Shown: positions 37,517-46,388, counted from the first letter of the stretch. The stretch is 64,000 bases of DNA from Hylemonella sp. (GCA_030680575.1 JAUXVI010000023.1:1-64000); one strand, 5' to 3'. A program made the numbers and translations. The notes: generated by a model not told the origin, from the letters alone.

Positions 37517-39570
37517 GGGGCAGGATTATCGCCCGCGGGGGCTTCAGCTTCGTTGACGTCCACGGCGATCTCGATCGGGCCGGCGGCCAGGTGCTCGGCC
37601 TCCTCTTCCTCGGCTTCCTCCTCGGCCACGGCATCGGGCGCGGTGTCGAGCCGTTCGATCACCGTGCCTTTGACATCCAGCGCCACTTCGTCGATCTCGC
37701 CCAGCTTCACGCGCACCTTGGCGCCACGCGGCAGGTCCTGCGCGCCGAGCACCGGCAGCACCAGCGGCAGCTCGTCAGCGCGTGCCATGTTGTCCTTGAA
37801 CACGGTGGCCACCAGCTCGGTGATGCTGTTCTGCTGCACGTATTTCAGCGTCCAGAAGCGCTCGATGGCGCCCTGGAAGCCGTTGTAGGCGCTGTAGGCG
37901 GCGTCGAAGCCGGAGACGATGGAAAACAGGTCGGCATCCTTCGGCTTGAAGGGTGCGGCCAACGCTGCTGTCTTGCCGTGGCGCGCGCAGGCGATGATCT
38001 GCCATTGGTTCACCAGGTCGGTGTAGCGGCGCAGCGGTGAGGTGCTCCATGCGTAAGCCTTGACGCCGATGCCGGCGTGCGGCAGCGCCTTGGTGCCCAT
38101 GCGCACCTTGACGCCCGGCGCCAAGCTGGCCTGGCTGCGGTAGATGCCAGGCACGCCGTGCTCGGCCAGCCATTGGCCCCAGGTGCTGTTGGCCAGGATC
38201 ATGGCCTCGGCCACCATCAGGTCCAGCGGGGCGCCGCGCTGGCGCGTGCCGATCTGCACCTGCTCGTGGCCGGTGGGCTCGTTGCCATCGTTGCCGACCA
38301 GTTTGAAGGTGTAGTCCGGCCGGTTGAAGGTCTCGGGTTTGCCGCGCACCACCTCGCGCTGGGCCTTCAGGTGCTGGGCCAGGCGGTATAAAAATGATAG
38401 CTGTCCGCGCAGATGCGACAAGGGCTGCGTGCTGTTTTGATGCTCAAACTCGGGGTTTTGCAGCCACTCGGCCGTGACCACCGTGTCGAGCTGGTCGTGG
38501 CGCAGGTTGTGTGCGATCGGCACGCGCTCCAGTCGCGTCTCGTGGCCGCGGATCTCCAGCGTGGCCTCGTCCAGCGCCACGTAGAGCGAAACTGCCGGGC
38601 AGTCGCGTCCTTCCTGCAGGGTGTAGCGCTGCACCACTTCGTCCGGCAGCATGGTGAGCTTGTAGCCCGGCATGTAGACGGTGGACAGGCGTGCGCGGCC
38701 CACGTTGTCGACCGCGCTGTCGCGTTGCACGGCCAGGCCCGGCGCCGCAATGTGGATGCCGACCGTCACTGTGCCTTCGCCCAGGCCCTGCACCGACAAG
38801 GCGTCGTCGATCTCGGTGGTGGCTGAATCGTCGATCGAAAAAGCCTGCACGGCGGCCAGCGGGAGTTCGTCGCGGATCTCGGGTGCATCGAGCGCGGGAA
38901 AGCCGTAACCCTTGGGGAAGTTGTCGAACAGGAAACGCCGCCAGTGGAACTGGTAGGGCGAGTCAATGGCGCCGGCCTTTTGCAGCAGGTCCAGTGGTGC
39001 GGTGTGGGTGGCGCGCGAGGCCTCGACCACCGCCTTGTACTCGGGCGCGTTCTTGTCCGGCTTGAACAGAATTTTGTAGAGTTGTTCGCGGATCGGCTGC
39101 GGGCACTCGCCGCGGCCCAGGGCGGCGGCCCAGTCCTCGATCTGCAGTTGCAGCACACGTTTTTTCTCGATCGCCGCCAGTGCCTGCTGGATGATTTCGG
39201 CCGGCGCCTTCTTGAAGCGTCCCTTGCCGGCGCGTCGGAAGTAATGCGGTGCCTCCTGCAGGCGCAGCAGCGCCGCGACCTGCTGCGGCAGGGTGGGCGG
39301 GTCCTGGAAGTAGACGCTGGCGAGGTCGGCGAAGCCGAAGTCCTCTTCCGGCGCGAACTCCCAGGCCAGTTCCAGCTCGATACCCTGGCTCAGCGTCTGT
39401 GCCGCGCCCAGCAGTTCGGAGGGGCTGGGTTTGTCGAACTTGAGCAGCACGTTGGCGGCTTTCACCTTGACGCGCTTGCCGGACTCCAACTCGACCTGGA
39501 TGGAGGCCTCGGCCTCGGACAGAATTCTGCCGGCGAGGAATTTTCCGGCTTCGTCAAACAATGCAAACAT
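37513..39570 (-). CDS. RNase II/RNB-domain 3'-5' exoribonuclease
   Basis: 685 aa from ATG 39570 (MFALFDEAGKFLAGRI). The ORF extends 53 codons further upstream, but that part overlaps the hydrolase gene and is not family-like. The N-terminal part has an RNA-binding cold-shock-like fold. The catalytic RNB domain shows AFSIDDSATTEIDDALSV (acidic Mg ligands) and later YAWSTSPLRRYTDLVNQWQI. The C-terminus has an S1-like domain (GAKVRVKLGEIDEVALDVKG) and an acidic tail (EEEAEEEEAEHL). Segment 38386-38450 appears to be a dispersed repeat read in frame. It is the first gene of the tonB-like/mtgA/ruvC operon. Confidence 0.92.
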   Translation of the reverse strand: MFALFDEAGKFLAGRILSEAEASIQVELESGKRVKVKAANVLLKFDKPSPSELLGAAQTLSQGIELELAWEFAPEEDFGFADLASVYFQDPPTLPQQVAALLRLQEAPHYFRRAGKGRFKKAPAEIIQQALAAIEKKRVLQLQIEDWAAALGRGECPQPIREQLYKILFKPDKNAPEYKAVVEASRATHTAPLDLLQKAGAIDSPYQFHWRRFLFDNFPKGYGFPALDAPEIRDELPLAAVQAFSIDDSATTEIDDALSVQGLGEGTVTVGIHIAAPGLAVQRDSAVDNVGRARLSTVYMPGYKLTMLPDEVVQRYTLQEGRDCPAVSLYVALDEATLEIRGHETRLERVPIAHNLRHDQLDTVVTAEWLQNPEFEHQNSTQPLSHLRGQLSFLYRLAQHLKAQREVVRGKPETFNRPDYTFKLVGNDGNEPTGHEQVQIGTRQRGAPLDLMVAEAMILANSTWGQWLAEHGVPGIYRSQASLAPGVKVRMGTKALPHAGIGVKAYAWSTSPLRRYTDLVNQWQIIACARHGKTAALAAPFKPKDADLFSIVSGFDAAYSAYNGFQGAIERFWTLKYVQQNSITELVATVFKDNMARADELPLVLPVLGAQDLPRGAKVRVKLGEIDEVALDVKGTVIERLDTAPDAVAEEEAEEEEAEHLAAGPIEIAVDVNEAEAPAGDNPAP
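38386..38450. repeat. Dispersed repeat embedded in the RNase II family gene
   Basis: GGTATAAAAATGATAGCTGT, CCGCGCAGATGCGACAAGGG, CTGCGTGCTGTTTTGATGCTCAAA. The TAAAAATGATAGCTG and TTTTGATG parts are the same kind of sequence as the intergenic repeat at 7631-7700. It encodes part of the protein in frame (minus strand) and is visibly AT-richer than the flanks. Confidence 0.45.
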
Positions 39571-39664
39571 GGGGCCGATTGTCCCAGTAAATCGGGGCTT
39601 TCCGTCGGGCCAGGGCTTCCCGGTTGGTGCTTGATGCCGGTTTTGCAGAGGGTTGCAGGTGTTC

Positions 39665-40252
39665 TCAGGCGGCGAAGTCCAGAAAAGCCAGGATGTCGTC
39701 CAGATGCTCTGCAAACTCACTGATGGCATGGTCGCTGCCTTCGAGCAGCCGGATTTGCGCGCCGGGGTAGCGGCCCGTCATCTCACGCCAGTCCAATACT
39801 TCGTCGCCCTTGGCGATCAGGGCAAAGTAACGCTCGGGGTGGGTGATGGCCGGGCAGCTGAGGGCGTGCAACTCGTCCACGAACTCGGGATGGAAGAAAA
39901 AGCGCTCTTGCGGGTCATGCCAGCTGGTTTGCTCGCCGATATACTTGGCCAGATCACGCGCCGGGTCAACGGCCGGGTTGAGCAGGGCGGCGCGACAGCC
40001 GGTTTGCTCAGCCACCCAGGTGGCGTAGAAGCCGCCGAGTGATGAGCCCACGACTGCCATGCGCTTGTGCGGCCAGCCGGCGATACCCTGCGTGACCATG
40101 GCCATGGCCTCGCGCGGCGAAGGCGGCAGTTGCGGACACCACAGCGTCACCTGGGGGTACTGCGCCTCGATGCGCTGGCGCACCAGCTGCGCCTTGGTGG
40201 AGCGGGGCGAAGAGCGGAAGCCGTGCAGGTAAAGCAGATGGGTGGCGGGCAT
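39665..40252 (-). CDS. YqiA/YcfP-type alpha/beta hydrolase (esterase)
   Basis: 195 aa. It starts LLYLHGFRSSPRSTKAQL, the YqiA-type oxyanion region. The nucleophile elbow is GSSLGGFYA (Ser near 70). A later IAKGDEVLDW and GSDHAIS (catalytic Asp and His) complete the triad. Small esterases of this family have unknown physiological substrates. It is divergent from rodA with only 20 bp between starts, so the promoters must lie inside the opposite genes or overlap. Confidence 0.88.
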   Translation of the reverse strand: MPATHLLYLHGFRSSPRSTKAQLVRQRIEAQYPQVTLWCPQLPPSPREAMAMVTQGIAGWPHKRMAVVGSSLGGFYATWVAEQTGCRAALLNPAVDPARDLAKYIGEQTSWHDPQERFFFHPEFVDELHALSCPAITHPERYFALIAKGDEVLDWREMTGRYPGAQIRLLEGSDHAISEFAEHLDDILAFLDFAA

Positions 40253-40272
40253 GTGCTGGATAATCGCACACC

Positions 40273-41427
40273 ATGGCGGTTGTATTTGAAAGACCTTCTC
40301 TGCTCAAACGGGCGATGCCCTGGTTCAGTGGCTTCGATGGCCCGCTGGCGTTTGCCGTTTTTCTGCTGGCCTGTGCGGGCATGCTGACCATGTTCTCCTC
40401 GGGGTACGACCATGGCACGCGTTTCCTGGATCATGGCCGCAACATGCTGCTGGCCGGCTTCATCATGTTTGTGGTGGCCCAGATCCCGCCGCAGCGGCTG
40501 ATGACGCTGGCGGTGCCACTGTATGTGTTGGGGGTGACCTTGCTGATTGCCGTGGCGGTGTTCGGTATCACCAAAAAAGGTGCAAGGCGCTGGATCAATG
40601 TCGGCATCGTCATCCAGCCCAGCGAAATCCTCAAGATCGCCATGCCGCTGATGCTGGCATGGTGGTTTCAGAAACGCGAAGGTCAGTTGCGCCCGCTCGA
40701 CTTCCTGGTGGCCGGCCTGCTGCTGGCCGTCCCGGTGGGGCTGATCATGAAGCAGCCGGACCTGGGAACGTCCCTGCTGGTGCTGGCGGCTGGACTGTCG
40801 GTGATCTTCTTTGCTGGCTTGAGCTGGAAGCTGATCATTCCGCCGGTGTTGCTGGGCTTGCTCGGACTGCTGTTGCTGGTGATCTTTGAGCCCCAGCTGT
40901 GCGCGCAGGGGGTGCGCTGGCCGGTGTTGCACGATTACCAGCAACAGCGCATCTGTACCCTGCTCGACCCGACCCGTGACCCGCTGGGCAAGGGCTTCCA
41001 CATCATCCAGGGCATGATCGCCATCGGCTCGGGCGGCTTGTTGGGCAAAGGGTTCATGCAGGGCACGCAGACCCACCTGGAATTCATTCCCGAGCGCACG
41101 ACCGACTTCATCTTTGCCGCTTTCTCCGAGGAGTTCGGCCTGCTTGGCAACCTGTTGCTGATTGGCGCCTTCATCTTCCTGGTCCTGCGCGGTCTGGCGA
41201 TCGCGCTGGAGGCGCCCACCCTGTTTGCCCGTCTGCTGGCCGGCAGCGTGACCATGATTTTCTTCACCTATGCCTTCGTCAACATGGGCATGGTCAGCGG
41301 TATCCTGCCGGTGGTGGGGGTGCCATTGCCCTTCATCAGCTACGGTGGCACGGCCATGGTGACGCTGGGCATGGGTTTGGGCATCCTGATGTCGATCGCC
41401 CGCTCCAAGCGTCTGGTGCAAGCCTGA
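40273..41427 (+). CDS. rodA: Rod-shape SEDS glycosyltransferase RodA
   Basis: Elongasome lipid II polymerase, the partner of PBP2. The protein is 384 aa with about ten membrane segments. Hallmarks: KGARRWINVGIVIQPSEILKIAMP, MKQPDLGTSLLVLAAG, FIPERTTDFIFAAFSEEFGLLGN (in parts), PFISYGGTAMVTLGMG. It is distinct from FtsW at 18800-20053. PBP2/mrd genes are not in the window, although they often precede rodA. Confidence 0.95.
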   Translation: MAVVFERPSLLKRAMPWFSGFDGPLAFAVFLLACAGMLTMFSSGYDHGTRFLDHGRNMLLAGFIMFVVAQIPPQRLMTLAVPLYVLGVTLLIAVAVFGITKKGARRWINVGIVIQPSEILKIAMPLMLAWWFQKREGQLRPLDFLVAGLLLAVPVGLIMKQPDLGTSLLVLAAGLSVIFFAGLSWKLIIPPVLLGLLGLLLLVIFEPQLCAQGVRWPVLHDYQQQRICTLLDPTRDPLGKGFHIIQGMIAIGSGGLLGKGFMQGTQTHLEFIPERTTDFIFAAFSEEFGLLGNLLLIGAFIFLVLRGLAIALEAPTLFARLLAGSVTMIFFTYAFVNMGMVSGILPVVGVPLPFISYGGTAMVTLGMGLGILMSIARSKRLVQA

Positions 41428-41490
41428 GGTGGTGGCTCCCGGGTAGCCCTACGGCAGGGCAAGGGGATCGCGCCGGCCTAAAATGAGGCC

Positions 41491-42951
41491 ATGATTTCCC
41501 GCGAACCCACCCTGGAGCGCCTGGCCATTGCCAGGGATCTGTTGCTGACGCCCTTCGGGCTCGATGAGTCTCACCTCACGCGCGCGCTGGCCGAGATCCG
41601 CGCCCACCGGGTCGACGACGCCGATCTGTATTTCCAGTACACGCGCAGTGAGGGCTGGAGCCTGGAGGAGGGCATCGTCAAAACGGGTTCCTTCAGTATC
41701 GACCAGGGCGTTGGCGTGCGCGCCGTCAGCGGTGAGAAGACGGCTTTTGCCTATTCCGACGATATTTCCGAGGCCTCGTTGCTCGATGCCGCGCATACGG
41801 TGCGCACCATCTCCAGCGCGGCCAAGTCGATGCGCGTGAAGGCCGGAACGCCCAAGATCGCTTCGGCACGCTCGCTCTATCCGGGCATGGACCCGATTGC
41901 CACGCTTGACAGCACGGCCAAGGTCAAGTTGCTCGAGACGGTGGAGCAATTGGCGCGTGCCCGTGACCCGCGCGTGGTGCAGGTCATGGCGGGTCTGGCC
42001 GGCGAGTACGACGTGGTGATGGTGGCGCGTGCCGACGGCACGCTGGCGGCCGATGTGCGGCCGCTGGTGCGGCTGAGCGTGACGGTGATTGCCGAGCAGT
42101 CCGGCCGGCGCGAGATGGGTTCCTCCGGCGGCGGTGGCCGTTTCGGACTAGCGTATTTCGACACGGCACGGATTCACCAGTATGTCGACGAGGCGGTGGA
42201 CGCTGCGCTGACCAACCTGGAGTCGCGCCCGGCGCCAGCCGGCGAGATGACCGTGGTACTCGGGCCCGGCTGGCCTGGCGTGCTGCTGCACGAGGCCATC
42301 GGCCACGGACTGGAGGGCGATTTCAACCGCAAGGGCTCAAGCGCATTTTCCGGCCGCATCGGCCAGCGCGTCGCGGCCAAGGGTGTGACGGTGCTGGATG
42401 ACGGCACCCTGGCCGACCGGCGCGGCTCGCTTAACGTCGACGACGAGGGTAACGCCAGCCAGCGCAATGTGCTGATCGAAGACGGTATCTTGAAGGGCTA
42501 CATGCAGGACGCGATGAACGCGCGCCTGATGAAGGTGCGGCCCACCGGCAATGGCCGGCGCGAGAGCTACGCCCACATCCCGATGCCACGCATGACCAAC
42601 ACCTACATGCTGGGCGGCGACAAGACGCCGGAGGAAATCGTGGCCAGCATCAAGAAGGGGCTGTATGCCACCAACTTCGGTGGCGGCCAGGTCGACATCA
42701 CCTCCGGCAAGTTCGTCTTCTCGGCCAGCGAGGCGTACTGGGTGGAAAACGGCAAGATTCTGTATCCGGTCAAGGGCGCCACCATTGTCGGCAACGGCCC
42801 GGACGCCCTGACGCGTGTCACCATGATCGGCAACGACATGCAGCTTGACAGTGGGGTTGGCACCTGTGGCAAGGAGGGGCAGAGTGTGCCTGTGGGCGTG
42901 GGACAGCCCACCTTGCGTATCGATGGCCTGACGGTTGGCGGGACCGCCTGA
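41491..42951 (+). CDS. tldD: Metalloprotease TldD
   Basis: Subunit of the TldD/TldE peptidase, which degrades unfolded peptides and processes modified peptides. The protein is 486 aa. The zinc-binding HEAIGHGLEGD motif lies in VLLHEAIGHGLEGDFNRKG at about 267-278. MGSSGGGGRFG, NTYMLGGDKTPEEIV and GNDMQLDSGVGTCGKEGQ match the family. ATG 41491 is preceded by GAGG very close to the start. The partner tldE/pmbA is not in the window. Confidence 0.94.
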   Translation: MISREPTLERLAIARDLLLTPFGLDESHLTRALAEIRAHRVDDADLYFQYTRSEGWSLEEGIVKTGSFSIDQGVGVRAVSGEKTAFAYSDDISEASLLDAAHTVRTISSAAKSMRVKAGTPKIASARSLYPGMDPIATLDSTAKVKLLETVEQLARARDPRVVQVMAGLAGEYDVVMVARADGTLAADVRPLVRLSVTVIAEQSGRREMGSSGGGGRFGLAYFDTARIHQYVDEAVDAALTNLESRPAPAGEMTVVLGPGWPGVLLHEAIGHGLEGDFNRKGSSAFSGRIGQRVAAKGVTVLDDGTLADRRGSLNVDDEGNASQRNVLIEDGILKGYMQDAMNARLMKVRPTGNGRRESYAHIPMPRMTNTYMLGGDKTPEEIVASIKKGLYATNFGGGQVDITSGKFVFSASEAYWVENGKILYPVKGATIVGNGPDALTRVTMIGNDMQLDSGVGTCGKEGQSVPVGVGQPTLRIDGLTVGGTA

Positions 42952-42983
42952 CGCAGCTTGCGCCCGGGGTGCTGATTTTTCTG

Positions 42984-42992
42984 TGCTATATT
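42984..42992 (+). promoter_or_regulatory. Extended -10 promoter of the aroG leader
   Basis: TGCTATATT is an extended -10 element (TGn plus TATATT). No -35 lies at a proper distance. Initiation about 7 nt downstream would fall on or next to the leader ATG at 42999, so the leader peptide would be leaderless. Confidence 0.55.
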
Positions 42993-42998
42993 GAATCC

Positions 42999-43070
42999 AT
43001 GGTTTCGACCCGTTCCTACTTTTTTGGCTACTTTTGGTTCTCAAGCGCCGTCGGCGGAAGAGAGTTCTGA
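42999..43070 (+). CDS. Aromatic-rich leader peptide of aroG (23 aa)
   Basis: A 24-codon ORF beginning MVSTR. It then reads SYFFGYFWF, with eight aromatic residues in its 23, and ends GGREF. Seven of nine consecutive codons are Tyr, Phe or Trp (about 43017-43040), as in pheA/trp-type attenuation leaders. The stop is at 43068-43070 and the terminator hairpin begins 33 nt later. No ribosome-binding site precedes ATG 42999, consistent with a leaderless start. The DAHP synthase gene it precedes makes the aromatic precursor, so the regulatory logic fits. It is shorter than most annotation cut-offs. Confidence 0.8.
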   Translation: MVSTRSYFFGYFWFSSAVGGREF

Positions 43071-43133
43071 ACGTACCCACAAGAAACGTACCGAATTCCA
43101 CTAAACCGCCGGCCAGTCCGGCGGTTTTTTTTT
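43052..43133 (+). promoter_or_regulatory. Transcription attenuator of aroG
   Basis: A strong intrinsic terminator: AAACCGCCGG (43103-43112), 5-nt loop, CCGGCGGTTT (43118-43127), T run to 43133. Its 5' arm can instead pair with CGGCGG at 43052-43057, inside the end of the leader ORF (6 G-C pairs plus a G-T and one more G-C). A ribosome stalled on the aromatic codons would leave 43052-43057 free and favour this antiterminator. A ribosome reaching the stop would cover it and allow termination. The pairing is seen in sequence; the switching is inferred. Confidence 0.8.
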
Positions 43134-43174
43134 GACCGAATCACACATTCAATCCGAATACAAGGAGCGACACG

Positions 43175-44302
43175 ATGACTGCCAAAGCACAACCCTCCAG
43201 CACCGATGCCTGGTATACGCACCCTGGTGACAAGACCAGCCGTACCGACGACCAACGTATCAAGGACATCACCGTGTTGCCCCCGCCCGAGCATCTGATC
43301 CGCTTCTTCCCGATCCAGGGAACACCCGTGGAGAGCCTGATCTCCCACACACGCCACAGCATCCACAACATCATGCACGGCAAGGACGACCGTCTGCTGG
43401 TCGTCATCGGCCCGTGTTCCATCCATGACCCGGCCGCCGCGCTCGAGTACGCCCGACGTCTGAAGGCGCAACGCGAGAAGTACAAGGACACGCTGGAGAT
43501 CGTGATGCGCGTCTATTTCGAGAAGCCGCGTACCACAGTCGGCTGGAAGGGTCTGATCAACGACCCCTACCTGGACGAGAGCTACCGCATTGACGAGGGC
43601 CTGCGCATTGCGCGCCAGTTGCTGATCGAGATCAACCGCCTGGGCCTGCCGGCCGGCAGCGAGTTCCTCGACGTGATCTCTCCGCAGTACATCGGTGACC
43701 TGATTTCCTGGGGCGCCATCGGCGCGCGCACCACCGAAAGCCAGGTGCATCGCGAACTGGCCTCGGGCTTGTCGGCGCCCATCGGCTTCAAGAACGGTAC
43801 CGACGGCAACATCCGGATTGCCACCGACGCCATCCAAGCGGCGGCGCGCGGCCACCACTTCCTGTCGGTGCACAAGAACGGCAAGGTCGCCATTGTGCAG
43901 ACCAATGGCAACAAGGACTGCCACGTCATCCTGCGCGGCGGCAAGGCGCCGAACTACGACGCCGCCAGCGTCACGGCGGCGTGCAAGGAGCTGGAGGCCT
44001 CGAAGCTGCCGGCCAGCTTGATGGTGGACTGCAGCCATGCCAACAGCAGCAAGCAGCACGAGAAGCAGCTTGATGTGGCACGCGACATCGCGGGTCAGCT
44101 GGCCGACGGCTCGCGCCACGTCTTCGGCGTCATGGTGGAAAGTCACCTGCATGCCGGCGCGCAGAAGTTCACACCGGGCAAGGACGATGCCGGCAACCTG
44201 GAGTACGGCAAGAGCATCACCGATGCCTGCCTGGGATGGGACGACTCGCTGGAAGTGCTGGAAGTCCTGTCCGGCGCGGTCAAGGCGCGCCGGGAGCGTT
44301 AA
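43175..44302 (+). CDS. aroG: 3-deoxy-7-phosphoheptulonate (DAHP) synthase, class I
   Basis: First enzyme of the shikimate pathway, condensing PEP and erythrose 4-phosphate. The protein is 375 aa. Hallmarks: LLVVIGPCSIHDPAAALEYA, VMRVYFEKPRTTVGWKGLIND (in parts), GFKNGTDGNI, LMVDCSHANSSKQ. It belongs to the AroF/G/H-type class. Which amino acid inhibits it cannot be told; the leader contains Tyr, Phe and Trp codons. It has AAGGAG at 43161-43166 upstream of ATG 43175. The last 4 bp overlap the convergent gene. Confidence 0.96.
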   Translation: MTAKAQPSSTDAWYTHPGDKTSRTDDQRIKDITVLPPPEHLIRFFPIQGTPVESLISHTRHSIHNIMHGKDDRLLVVIGPCSIHDPAAALEYARRLKAQREKYKDTLEIVMRVYFEKPRTTVGWKGLINDPYLDESYRIDEGLRIARQLLIEINRLGLPAGSEFLDVISPQYIGDLISWGAIGARTTESQVHRELASGLSAPIGFKNGTDGNIRIATDAIQAAARGHHFLSVHKNGKVAIVQTNGNKDCHVILRGGKAPNYDAASVTAACKELEASKLPASLMVDCSHANSSKQHEKQLDVARDIAGQLADGSRHVFGVMVESHLHAGAQKFTPGKDDAGNLEYGKSITDACLGWDDSLEVLEVLSGAVKARRER

Positions 44303-44766
44303 GGCGTACCGGCCTTGTCGATCATGGCCCTAGCCCAGCTCTGGGCTTCGGCCATGGTGGCGAAGGTCTGGAACGGGCGGCCGGCATCGGCGAAAATCTT
44401 CGCGAAGTGGGGGGCCATGAACTGGCCCCCCTCGACCTCTGGGCCTATGACATAGGCCGTAGCCACCGGGGTGAACTGCGGCGGCGCTTGACGGATCAGT
44501 TCAGCGTAGCGCTGCAGGCCGTCCGGCGTGGCCAAGGCGCTTTTGCGCACGGTGCAGATGCTGACCCAGGGGCCGCTCGGTTGAAGCGCCTGCAGGAAAT
44601 TCGACTGCGCCACCGCCAAGCAATCTGCCAGTTCCTTGTTGAAAGGCCCGGTGGACTCGTAATGCAGCAGATTGCCGTCCATCCACATGTCTACCTGCCC
44701 GTGCGGGGCGAACGGCGTGACCTTCACCTGGGTGGTGCTGCTTTTCGGTGATGTGTCGGAAGTCAT
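44299..44766 (-). CDS. Hypothetical protein, 155 aa
   Basis: A soluble protein with no signal peptide. It shows KVTPFAPHGQVDMWMDGNLLHYES, GPFNKELADCLAVAQSNFLQ, GPWVSICTVRKSALATPDGL, and near the end FAKIFADAGRPFQTFATMAEAQSWA. The alternation of beta strand and helix and the final F...A.AW segment recall STAS/SpoIIAA-like folds, but I cannot assign a family. It is convergent with aroG (4-bp overlap) and upstream of mpl in the same direction, 132 bp away. Confidence 0.7.
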   Translation of the reverse strand: MTSDTSPKSSTTQVKVTPFAPHGQVDMWMDGNLLHYESTGPFNKELADCLAVAQSNFLQALQPSGPWVSICTVRKSALATPDGLQRYAELIRQAPPQFTPVATAYVIGPEVEGGQFMAPHFAKIFADAGRPFQTFATMAEAQSWARAMIDKAGTP

Positions 44767-44866
44767 GGTCTGTCCTCTACGACAAACAAAGAATCAAACG
44801 GGTGCCATTTTCATCTTATCGGCATGCGCGGACCATTATGGAGGCAAGTTCGGGATTCCCCTCCCC

Positions 44867-44902
44867 GGCATATTCTCACCGTGGCGCGGGCCAGAATATG
44901 CC
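44867..44902. repeat. Inverted repeat at the end of mpl
   Basis: GGCATATTCT (44867-44876) and AGAATATGCC (44893-44902) form a perfect 10-bp stem with a 16-nt loop touching the mpl stop codon. It could be the 3' end hairpin of the mpl transcript. No T tract. Confidence 0.5.
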
Positions 44903-46311
44903 TAGTGCTTTTGCAATGCTTGCAGTAGCTTGAGGTGAACACCGCCAAAGCCGCCATTGCTCATGCACAGGATGTGATCGCCCGCTTGCGCAGAAACGAT
45001 GACCTGGCGGACCAGCTCATCAATCGTGTCGGCCACCTGCGCGCGTTCTCCCATGGGCGCCAGGGCTTCGCGTGCATCCCAGCCCAGGCCGCCGGCATGG
45101 CAAAAAGCCAGGTTGGCATCTTCAAGGCTCCAGGGCAGCTGCGCCTTCATGGTGCCCAATTTCATGGTGTTGGAGCGCGGTTCGAACACCGCCAGGATGC
45201 GGCTGTCCGGCCCGACCTTGCGGCGCAGGCCGTCGAGCGTGGTGCGAATCGCGGTCGGGTGGTGGGCGAAGTCATCGTAGACCGTGATGCCATGGACGCT
45301 ACCGCGTACCTCCATGCGGCGCTTGACGTTCTGGAACTCGCCCAGGGCGCGTGCGGCCACTGTAGGTGCCACACCCACATGCTCGGCTGCGGCGATGGCG
45401 GCCAGCGCATTGAGCTGGTTGTGTACGCCGGTGAGCGCCCACTCCACCTTGGCGACCGGCTGACCCTGGCGCAGTACTTCAAAATCGTGCGGCTCGCCAC
45501 GCGCGGTGAAATCGCTCACCGCCGCGCCAAAGCTTCGCACCTCGCTCCAGCAGCCGGCGTGCAGCACGCGCACCAGGCTTTCCTCCAAGCCATTGACCAC
45601 GACGCGGCCTGAGCCGGGCACGGTGCGCACCAGATGGTGGAACTGGCGTTCGATGGCGGCCAGGTCGTCGAAGATGTCAGCGTGGTCGAATTCCAGGTTA
45701 TTGAGCACGGCGGTGCGTGGCCGGTAGTGCACAAACTTGCTGCGCTTGTCGAAAAAGGCGGTGTCGTATTCGTCCGCCTCAATGACGAAGAGCGGGCGCT
45801 GGTCGGCCGGCGTCTTGGCGTTGGGGCGAACTGGCGCGCCAAGACGGGCCGACAGGCCGAAATTCATCGGTACGCCGCCGACCAGGAAACCCGGTTGCAG
45901 GCCGGCGGTCTCCAGAATCCAGGTCAACATCGAGGTGGTGGTGGTCTTGCCGTGGGTGCCAGCCACCGCCAGGACATGGCGGCCTTGCAGCACATGCTCG
46001 GACAGCCACTGTGGGCCGCTGGTGTAGGGTAGGCCGGCTTCCATGATGGCCTCCATCAGCGGGAATTTCGGGCTGCCGTCGGCTTGACGGGATCGGCTGA
46101 CCACGTTGCCAATCACGAACATGTCGGGTTTCAGGGCCAGTTGCTCGGCGCCGAAGCCCTCGATCAGCTCGATGCCCAGGGCGCGCAGTTGGTCGCTCAT
46201 CGGCGGGTAGACGCCGGCATCGCAGCCGGTGACCTTGTGACCCGCTTCGCGGGCCAGGGCGGCCAGTCCTCCCATGAAGGTGCCGCAGATACCGAGAATA
46301 TGAATGTGCAT
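44902..46311 (-). CDS. mpl: UDP-MurNAc:L-Ala-gamma-D-Glu-meso-DAP ligase Mpl
   Basis: Peptidoglycan recycling ligase that reattaches the released tripeptide to UDP-MurNAc. The protein is 469 aa. It starts MHIHILGICGTFMGGLAALA, the Mpl-type variant of the MurC start. ATP-binding [31 protein letters not shown] and YDDFAHHPTAI are conserved. Together with ampD (57995-58603) it shows an active recycling route. Confidence 0.96.
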   Translation of the reverse strand: MHIHILGICGTFMGGLAALAREAGHKVTGCDAGVYPPMSDQLRALGIELIEGFGAEQLALKPDMFVIGNVVSRSRQADGSPKFPLMEAIMEAGLPYTSGPQWLSEHVLQGRHVLAVAGTHGKTTTTSMLTWILETAGLQPGFLVGGVPMNFGLSARLGAPVRPNAKTPADQRPLFVIEADEYDTAFFDKRSKFVHYRPRTAVLNNLEFDHADIFDDLAAIERQFHHLVRTVPGSGRVVVNGLEESLVRVLHAGCWSEVRSFGAAVSDFTARGEPHDFEVLRQGQPVAKVEWALTGVHNQLNALAAIAAAEHVGVAPTVAARALGEFQNVKRRMEVRGSVHGITVYDDFAHHPTAIRTTLDGLRRKVGPDSRILAVFEPRSNTMKLGTMKAQLPWSLEDANLAFCHAGGLGWDAREALAPMGERAQVADTIDELVRQVIVSAQAGDHILCMSNGGFGGVHLKLLQALQKH

Positions 46312-46388
46312 CGCCCGATTCTAGGGGGTGGCTGTCGGTGTCCTTGCGGCCTTCCAGGGATCCAGCGCAGGTGCACAATACCCTTGGC

